From Lanius collurio (taxonomy: Eukaryota > Chordata > Aves > Passeriformes > Laniidae): a DNA stretch of 64,000 nt. The number at the start of each line of letters is the position of its first letter. Position 1 is the first letter of the stretch. Location: NCBI GenBank assembly GCA_020086605.1, contig JACBWW010000089.1:1081890-1145889 (forward strand). The letters run 5' to 3'. Under the pieces are notes generated by a model that was not told the DNA's origin, made no database searches, and was given only the letters and a program-made list of their open reading frames with translations. Shown one piece after another: positions 56,135 to 64,000 of this stretch. A program made the position numbers and the translations under genes.

Positions 56135-59100
56135 TTTGTCTCCCCTCCCCACCCAGTGCTGCAGGACTGAGGGGCCAGTGCCAGGCAGGAAGAGGCTGCT
56201 GGGGCCAGGAGGCACAGGGTGGTGGGGAGCCCCTTCAGCACGGACTGAGGTGCCCAGGTTGAGGGCTGGGTTTCAGGAAAGTTTCTGGGCTGTCTCCTTT
56301 GCAGGGCTGCCCTGCAGCACAGCCATGGAGAGGGGAGGCTCTCACAGCCTCCTGGGGGTACCTGCAGGTGATGTGAGCAGAGCCTTTGGCTTGTGCTGCC
56401 TCAGGACTCTGGGATGTAAAGAAGTTGTCACTTAATGGAAGTGGGAACTGTAGCACTTGGAGTGCTGGGAAAATCCTGTGCACCCCCAGTAGGCACTGTA
56501 GTTATGTAAAACACGTTTGGGACATGAATTTACTCCAGGAGACTGTATTTTGTATTTTGTGTGTCCCAGGCAGTGAGGAGCAAGAGGACTTGTGGTTCTG
56601 CAAGATGGTTAACCAGATCTGAAAACCTCACCACGGCTGCACAAGGGTGGATGTGTAGGAAGAGGGGGTGTCCCACTGCAGCCAAGTGGAAGGGAGAGCC
56701 AGGTGTAGATCTCCTGTGCTCTAATGGTATGTTCAGACTGAAAAATATCCTCATCTAAGTATTAGTATTCAAATAACAGTCACCACAAATCCATTTGTTC
56801 CCGCTGTAGACTTCAGAAGAATTGCTGCTTGTCTTCCCTCCCCCACGAGGCTGAATCCCAGCACCCCAGACTGTCGTGACTGCCTGGGATTGGTGACATC
56901 TCCAGTGAAACGTGTTGGAGCATCAAAACAGAGTGGGAGCAGCACAGCCTGGCTCTGGGAGCCAAAAATAGGTACTATCATTTCTGAGCTGAAGCCTCCC
57001 TTCTCCTTCCCCAGCCAGCCCTGCCTCTCTGGCACGTGCAGCACATAATCGTGGTGTTCCCATCGGACCAAAGGAAAACCACGTTCCTAAAGCAAGCAGG
57101 GCATTAAGTGGTGGCCACGCTTTGGAGGCAGAGAATGTTAGGACATGGATCCTAAATTAGGGAACTTTGGTGGTGATGGTTTGCAGATTTTCTGTGGGGA
57201 ATGGGTATAGAAAGGAGCATGGCTCATCTCCTGCAGTGCCATGTGGAAAAGTGTCAGAGATCCACCCTCAAATGGGGAGCTTGAATTCCCTTCACTGGTC
57301 AGTTGGTCAGATCCTTGTAATTGAAGGAGTGAGTGATGAATGTAGCACACTGGATTGCTCTCTGGATCCTTTCTCTCCTTTATTCTGTGACTCTGTGAAT
57401 CTCAGTCATGCTCTCACCCATTTCTTTTTAAGTCTGCCCACTATCTGGAGTATTTGTCTGCTTCTGCCAAACCCCAAAAGCTCTGTTTCATTTAAAAAAA
57501 AAAAAGAGATCATTTGGGAAGGGTGAAGTTTGATTCACGAAGATAATGGTGTTTGAAGGTGTCTGCTCCTTTGGCAGTGACTGATTCAAAGGAGTTCCAT
57601 TTCAGGATGTCTGTTCTGCTGCTCCCAGGGCTGCAGAGAGGAGGAGGAGGGATTGTGCGAGGCCATATAAATCAGGGGCTGTTATAGGGATGTCAAACAC
57701 AACTGCACCACGGGGTGCTAATGGTGAGCAGGCGAGGAGTCAGAGCAAGTCAGAACCAATGAAGAAAAGCCACAAAGCTCCTGTGTCTGGTTCTCCATGC
57801 TTCCCAAAAGTGCAGTGTCTGCACACTCCTCTTCTGGCCTGGGAAAAGCGCAGGCTGCTCCACTGATCCGTATCACATTTTCAAAGTGCTCCAGTAATTG
57901 GATGAGTAGGTTTGGTGGGAACATCTTTGGTTCTCCCATCAGGAAAGATCTAAATGAAACTATGTGAGCACATCTCCAGCCCAAGTTGTTTTCCTGTGTC
58001 AGTCCACTGGCTGTGTGCTCACCTGAGGCAGTGGTGACCAGGCCACTGGACACACAGCAAGGGCCTGTTGGATTAAACTTCCACTGGAATGGAGGAAGAG
58101 CACTCCCAATTTTTGTGCATGCAAATAGGAGGTTCCTCCTTTTTCCAGCAGCAGTTAAATCCCAAAGCTCTGACGCCAGTCAGTTCTGGAGTGCTGGAGT
58201 AAGAAGTGATTTGGGATCTCGGTGTGCAGCTTTTGGAGAAGGGGCCAGTGCTCAAGCTTTCCCCCTTCTTCAATCCCATGAGCATTCCAGGTTTCCAGAG
58301 GTTCCAGCTGGCTCTTCCATCCCCTGCTCATCTCTCAGACTCAAGGCTGTGTGATGGACCCTCAGGTTTGTGGGTGCAGAGCACAGGGGGATGTCATGGG
58401 GGAACAGTTTTCTCTCCCACAATGACTGTGGGATCTTCACAGCTTCCCAAACACCTGTTAGTCCAGAGAGAAGCTGAGCTCAAACCAAAATGAAGCTGTT
58501 GGAGCTTTAAAACGGGCCATGAGACTCCCTTACAGAAGGAATTCAGGCTGGTGGAGGGTTTCAGGGACTGGGTGTAGGTTGTGAGCCAGGATCGTGGCTG
58601 ACCACAAGTCCGTTGGACAGGCTGTGCCTGTGCATGTCCCTGCGAGCACATTCCACAGGGGTTTCTGCACTGGTTTCCATTGTTTCTCAATATTCCCACT
58701 AACATTTCATGTATTTATCTTGGTTGTGGGTAATTTCAGCAGTGAAAGTGCTGACTCCGATGTCCTTCGGGGACATTGGCTTGGGACAACCCAACAGTTC
58801 TGTGTGGGCCTGCAAAAAATGTTCTGCCCACTGGTCTCCAGTCCCAAGAACATTCCTGATTTCTCTGCGTATCCTTATGCACAGCATTGACAGCAAGACA
58901 TTTGTGTAGATGAATAACCCAGCAATTCCAAATATTACTTATTTTCCAGGACTTCTGGGTCACTAGAACGATGGCACAGGATCCAGATCCCAGCCAGTGG
59001 GGTTTGTGTCTCTCTTCCAAATCAGGCCAAGCAGAACCTGCTCCTCCTCCTCAGCCAAGGGAGTGTGTGAGGAAGTGGGAGCTGGGAGAAAGGGGAATGT

Positions 59101-59273
59101 TGTCTGGATCTCATGTTGTCCTCTGGAAGGTTTTAAAACGATCTTTAGCTTCACTACAGAAAGGCTCCTTCTGGAACCAGGAGAGCTCACACTCAAGGAG
59201 CAAAATCAAGGTCAGCTGCAGCCCTTGAGCCCAGGATTTACCCTTCTCAAGCATCCTACACCTCTCTGGATCC
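56135..59273. other. Unique noncoding sequence
   Basis: An A12 run lies near 57495. No repeat or exon could be supported. Frames up to about 120 codons overlap on both strands. Confidence 0.5.
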
Positions 59274-59507
59274 CAGTGTTAGATGGGATATTGGGAAGGA
59301 ATTCTTCCCTCTGAGGGTGGGCAGGCCCTGGCACAGGTTATGCAGGAATTCTGTGGCTGCCCCTGCATCCCTGGCAGTGCCCAAGGCCAGGCTGGACGAG
59401 GCTTGGAGCACCCTGGGACAGTGGGAGCTGTCCCTGCCCATGGCAGGGGGTGGGATGGGATGGGATTTAAGGTCCCTTCCACCCAAACCCTTCTGTGATT
59501 CCATGAA
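59274..59507 (+). mobile_element. CR1 LINE 3'-end fragment
   Basis: Ordered landmarks: cccagtgttagatgggatat, gggaaggaattcttccctct, gtgggcaggccctggcacag, ctgtggctgcccctgcatcc, tggcagtgcccaaggccagg, gtccctgcccatggcagggg, aaggtcccttccacccaaac, and the tail ttctgtgattccatgaa. It has few differences from the copies at 39102 and 61882. Confidence 0.95.
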
Positions 59508-60439
59508 CCCTCTCAGTGCCCTCAGGCTGACCCTATTATTTGATGTCCTCTTCCACCCTATTTTAGTTAAAAAACAAAGCTTTTCTGTGCTGTACCTTCC
59601 ACTGTGGCTCTTGAAGAGGGATCACTAGCTTGACAGGGACACTGGGAAACACCATGGAAGTATTGCTGTGCTCCACTGGGAAAACAAGGACATCTGAGGC
59701 TGCATTTAAGCAGAGTCTGAAGTGAAACTTCCACAAAATTTAGGCACCTCAGTCCAAAATCACGATCCTGGAAAACCTGCTCTTGGCTTTCCCTGCTGCA
59801 GGAACTGTCTGGGCAAGGCAGACTCTTAACCCTCAGTGTTTAACTTCTTGCTCTGCCATCTCAAGGCACTTGAGGAGATGTCTTCCCAGACAGACCTTCC
59901 CTGCTGACAAGACTGACTGGCATTTCTCCCTAAAATACTTGGATCAAAATGGCCGTGGTCTGGTGGAGGAAGGCAGGAGCTGCTTCTGCTGGGCTGGCCA
60001 TGTGTCCCACAAACTCATGTCTCCTCACCTGTTTTGGAACAGGCCAAAAGACCCCAAGTACATTGCCTGGGAAGTATCCCATGTTCAAGGCCAGCCTTGG
60101 AACTCCTCCTAAAGCTCCTTTGAGGGCCCTCATGCTGCATCTCTTGGGAACAAGGAGGACTTCCATGACTTTTCTACAACCCCAGCCCAGGGGTTTGTGT
60201 GTTGACTCTGAGTGACATCATCACCCGCTGGAGTTCGGGGCACCAGAAGGTCCCAAACTGCCCTGCAAACAGGGGACACGAATGGGGCTGAGCAACCTGC
60301 ACTTAAACGGCCTCAGGCACCAGGGAATTCACTTCCCAGCAGCCAGAGCAGTAAGGACAGAGAGGCATCACTTCAGGGTGCTTGGAGCAGGACAGGGGAC
60401 AGCAAAACCCAGCTAAGTCTGTAAGTCAAGACTAAACTA
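59508..60439. other. Unique noncoding sequence
   Basis: No repeat or exon could be supported. Confidence 0.5.
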
Positions 60440-60880
60440 TCTCTGATTGCAGCCAGGCAAAACACTCGAGTAGACAGCCTGCAAGTGCTTTACAAAAAGT
60501 GGAAAGCAAAAGCTTTTTGTACAAGCATTAATCTTGGTGCCTCACTGGGGTCAGCTGGGAGTGCAAGGAGAGAATTCAGCACAGTCAGCACCGGGCTGTA
60601 AAGATCTATGTCCGGCTTTGCATTTCATTCTGTTTGTCTGGGCTATTAATTAGCTCCGTTCAGTTTCCCTGGGAAGATCTGTGTGTTAGGGCTCCTGAAC
60701 ACTCATAAAGATCCGTCATTGATTGCTTGGGCAGCTAAATTGGGTCGACACTTCACTACTCAGAGGTGTCTTAACTTTGCATCCTTTTCTGCTGGGGCAG
60801 GAATAGTGGGGATGACTTTGATCTTCTTGGAATCCGCTTGTACACGTTGCTTTCCTAATTTCATGCCTAGGTATGGCATT
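60440..60880. promoter_or_regulatory. Candidate conserved noncoding block
   Basis: Mixed but AT-leaning sequence with words such as gcaaaagctttttgtac, aagcattaatcttgg, gggctattaattagctcc, ccgtcattgattgcttgg and ctttgcatcc. No coding signal or LINE similarity. A texture-based proposal only. Confidence 0.25.
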
Positions 60881-61881
60881 TCCATTACAAAGGAATTGTG
60901 TTGTTGAGCTCTGCTGGTCTGGGTCTTTCAATAGCTGATCAGAGCTTCTGGTCATGTGCTCGTGCTCTTTTCCCTCAGAACAAAACATCCTCTGCACAGA
61001 TCCCGGGCTATCAAAGCCCCTGAAACAGTTCAAGTGCCAAACACAACCCTAACGGCAGCCTGAGAAATGATGTCTCCCAGTGGGGCTGTTGAATATGCAC
61101 AAACGTATGGTCTGTTTTCCAACGTGCCTGTCAGAGCCCTGCTGCTGCCTCCAGCAGAGAAAAATATTTGTCATAGGCCGTTTCCCCCCAAACTTTACTG
61201 CTTGCAGGAAACAGAAAATGTTCTTTTCCAACATATTTATTTGTGTTTGACTGTAATCACACAGGGTTATGTTTTTCCCCTCTCTCTGGTGACCCAGCAG
61301 TGTCCACTGCTGTCAGTTCTGTCATTTCCTCTTACCTCTCACAGAGCTGGGAGCCTTTTCACCCCTTCCTCTGGTGTCAGCTGGACTCCAGGTAAAAATT
61401 CCATGTAGGAGTTGAGCTTTAAGGTGGGTGTTCTCCACTCAGATTTACTGAGCACCCTGTGCAGGTTTCCCTGTTTTTAAAAGTCCTCCTTCTCTTGTTC
61501 AGGTACCTGGGGAAGATGTTCTGATGTGAACAAGGCTTTCCAACACAACTGTAAATGCTGCTGATTTTTCACACCGCTTCTTTTGCTGCCTGTGTTTCCC
61601 CATACATTGAACAAGGGATCCCTTTGGTCAGAGGGAAAACCCCCCTGTGGGAGCTGACTTAGAGCATTGTCACTGCTCAATTCCCAAAGTCTGCTTGTGG
61701 CTTTTGGTTGGGGTTCATTAAGTTCCTAGGAATTCATAAGTTGGTGTACACCTTTAATGTGCACTTATCTTTGTGGTTTGGACCCTCCTGCTACAGTGTC
61801 ACCCCACCCACCCCAGGTCCAGGAACTCCAAACAGGGATTTTGTCCACACTCCAGGCTGTGTTGGCATTCCCACATTCTTG
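60881..61881. other. Unique noncoding sequence
   Basis: No repeat or exon recognised. Confidence 0.5.
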
Positions 61882-62118
61882 ATCATAGAATCCCAGAATG
61901 GTTTGGGTTGGAAGGGACCTTAAACACCACCTTGTTCAACCCCCTGCCATGGGCAGGGACACCTTCCACTGTCCCAGGCTGCTCCAAGCCCCATCCAACC
62001 TGGCCTTGGACACTGCCAGGGATCCAGGGGCAGCCACAGCTTCTCTGGGCACCCTGTGCCAGGGGCTCAGCACCAAACACAGCCAAGAATTGCTTCCCAA
62101 TATCCCATCTTGCCCCAC
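61882..62118 (-). mobile_element. CR1 LINE 3'-end fragment
   Basis: Plus-strand order of a reversed CR1 tail: atcatagaatcccagaatgg, tttgggttggaagggacctt, ccccctgccatgggcaggga, ctgtcccaggctgctccaag, ggacactgccagggatccag, gggcaccctgtgccaggggc, ttgcttcccaatatcccatc. The preserved atcatagaatccc end makes it one of the least decayed copies. Confidence 0.96.
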
Positions 62119-62606
62119 CCTTCTTCTGGTGTCCATTTTAGGTGAAGTGTGAGATACCTTTGTCCCTTCTAACAGGACAGGCATCCTTTACTTGGCTCGA
62201 CTGAGATTTAGTGAAACCTTGCACTGGCACAGCCACCTGCAGCCAGGAGCAATACCAAGTTCTTCTTCTTCCTGGTACAGAAACTGCTCACAGCGATGTA
62301 CCTGCTCTTGGGTTTGAGTTCCCACTGCTCCCTTCCCACAGCAGGAGCCTGTGCACAGCAGGTGCTTCTTCAGGAGCCTTCTGGAGGCACCACACCCCAG
62401 GTACTGCTGCATTTGCCTGAAATTGGATGCAGAACTTAAAAAAAGGAGAGAGAGTAAGAGAACAGGAGTGGTTTTGAGGATTTTCTTCCTGATGTCTTCT
62501 AATGGTACTTTTTTACAGCTTTGTTTTTAAGCTGAGCATAATTCATGAGCTCTGCTCTTTAGTAAACACACATGTTAACAACAGCAGTAGCAGTAAACAT
62601 AAAAAA
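62119..62606. other. Unique noncoding sequence
   Basis: Nothing recognised apart from an A-rich run (cttaaaaaaagg) near 62440. Confidence 0.5.
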
Positions 62607-62610
62607 AATG

Positions 62611-62781
62611 TCAGTCATATTATTCCTTGTGGTTTCCTGTGCTGCCTTCTCCAAAGGCAGTGCTTCCCAGGATGTCCTGGCAGCCTCAGGAGTGGTGGAC
62701 ACTGTGATGACATCCCAGAAGGAGCAGCTGAGTGCTACTGATTGCTGGAGGCTGGCAGGAAAATGCTGGACTCCCATCTGA
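62611..62781 (+). other. Small open frame with signal-peptide-like start
   Basis: Beginning at the ATG following aaacataaaaaaa, the frame encodes MSVILFLVVSCAAFSKGSA, which resembles a short signal peptide with a small-residue cleavage site. It then continues with an acidic and polar segment and ends CWRLAGKCWTPI at a TGA near 62779-62781, about 57 residues in all. Position -3 of the start is A. I match it to no family; two cysteines are too few for a defensin. Another frame on the minus strand covers the same bases. A secreted microprotein is conceivable but chance is more likely. Confidence 0.15.
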
Positions 62782-64000
62782 AAACACAAACTCAACAGAT
62801 CACGGAGAAAATGCCAGCCTGGAAGAGGGGTCAGAGGCAGATTGCAGCCCTTTGGGACTGGGAAAACAGGAGATTTGTGAGAAAGCTTTTCTCCCTCTGT
62901 CAAATCTCTGTTATTTGTTACCTGCCTCAGAGGGCTCACGGCTGAAAAATACCCTTGCTTTGCTTTGTGGAATCTAAATGTCCACATGATACAGACATAA
63001 ACCTCAATTTCTTCTCAGCGCTCACCAGCCCTTTTTGGTCATGGAAGGAGAGTCTTTGAGAAATTGATTTTTGTTGAAAACCTACACTTCTGTGCTTTCA
63101 GAAACGAAGGGCACTTCTGATAACAACTTCTGATAGCCTGAACATCTTTCTCTACCAGTTCCCCACTTTTAGCAATGTAAGTTTGTTCCAAGCATCTAAA
63201 TTCTCTCCAGTTTTTGGCAGTGATGCTTTTTAGCTGAATTCCTTTGGTAATATGAAGGCACCTTGCTTGTGCACAAAATGTCCATTGCCTGCACAGCATA
63301 AGAGCATTTTCCTCCCAGACTCCCCTGCCAGCATGTAATTTCCACTATGGGAGGAGTAAGAAATGCATTTCAACTTCTGGTCCTTCTAAGAGTGTCCCTC
63401 AAAAAATGTGTATTAGTGGGGAGGGAAGCAGGTGGAGCATCAGCCTGGGCAACATTTACAGTGTGGTGGTTCCTGGTCACAAGGACCGGGATCAGCACCT
63501 TCACCTCGTTTTGGGGCGGGGCTGTTCAAACCCCACCAATCACTGCTGCAGTCAGCGCCCAGCCTGGGGTTTCCTGCTGCTCCCTCTGCTCCGTTCAGTG
63601 TCTCTGAACACCTTTGTGTCTCACTTGGACACAGTCACATTCTGACCTCTCTGAGACACATTTCATATTTCTCAGAATCAATAACTTCCGATGCATTTGC
63701 AGGAATACGGGGCAGTCGATAAGTCCCGTCAGGTTCCGTTAGGAGGAAAAGCGGAGCGGTGTAAGGATGACATTTCTCAGGGAGCTGCTATCTGGGCATA
63801 TTTGTTATATCAATTTGTCCGACTTCAGGGCTCAGCCGGGGGCTGCAGCCTGTAGCACTCATGTGATTTGGTTTTAAAGCTGCCATTCGGGTGCTCAGGC
63901 AATAACAGCGGTGGCAGAGCCCCTGTGTGGCAGCAGATCCAGCGATCCGGGCGTGCCGAGTGCCCAGACCCGTCAGGGACATCCGAGGGCTCCCTCACCC
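62782..64000. other. Unique noncoding sequence to window end
   Basis: AT-richer at 63040-63300, CpG content rising after 63690. No repeat, RNA gene or supported exon. Confidence 0.5.

Noticed and set aside
55722..56435. 237-codon plus-strand open frame
   Set aside because: Runs through a reversed CR1 tail (55990-56134), whose antisense strand lacks stops.
1..64000. CRISPR array, bacterial operons, phage or integron structure
   Set aside because: No spaced direct repeats, ribosome-binding-site spacing or gene packing; the repeat content is vertebrate.
1..64000. Endogenous retrovirus with paired LTRs
   Set aside because: No TG...CA terminal repeats, primer-binding site or gag/pol-like translation was found. 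The lone AATAAA context near 51797 is insufficient.

Overview
The window is vertebrate nuclear DNA, almost certainly from a songbird (Passeriformes). Three kinds of evidence support this. First, at least eleven fragments of CR1 LINE 3' ends lie on both strands, recognisable from the stereotyped tail (cccatggcaggg, aaggtcccttccaaccc, tgattctgtga). Second, a tRNA-Ile-derived SINE with a CR1-type tail (30464-30606) matches the TguSINE1 design known from zebra finch and other passerines. Third, there is no operon-like gene packing: open frames are short, overlap on both strands and ignore each other. No complete protein-coding gene, rRNA, functional tRNA or CRISPR array can be supported. The window is intergenic or intronic.

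Layout. 1-8.7 kb: mostly unique sequence with a GAAA repeat at the left edge, one CR1 tail, a GGAT repeat and a short GT repeat. 9.4-13 kb: an AT-rich candidate regulatory block, two CR1 copies head to tail (9976-10500), another AT-rich block, and a decayed CR1 reverse-transcriptase fragment. 13-27 kb: unique sequence with one CR1, an exon-like open frame ending in a good splice donor (minus strand, 20311), and two T tracts. 27.2 kb: a 57-base exact duplication on either side of a single N, almost certainly an assembly join error. 28-33 kb: a compact CpG cluster, the tRNA SINE and a long CR1. 33.7-39.4 kb: two ancient CR1 reverse-transcriptase fragments identified by translation, two CR1 tails and an AT-rich candidate enhancer. 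39-46 kb: CpG-rich stretches, the strongest candidate conserved regulatory block (43.14-43.53 kb), and a perfect (CTTGC)23 array abutting a CpG island. 46-64 kb: mostly unique sequence with a 379-base assembly gap, CpG clusters, a candidate terminal exon (55120-55320) with acceptor and AATAAA, three more CR1 tails, and a small frame with a signal-peptide-like start.

Together these suggest regulatory or intronic DNA in a fairly GC-rich part of the genome. The identifiable history is mainly retroposition: old CR1 bodies that survive only as reverse-transcriptase motifs, younger 5'-truncated CR1 tails, and one SINE that carries a CR1-type tail and so presumably used CR1 machinery. The many open frames of 60-300 codons are products of base composition, simple repeats or antisense CR1 and are not annotated as genes. 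Exon and enhancer calls are hypotheses that need alignment or RNA data.
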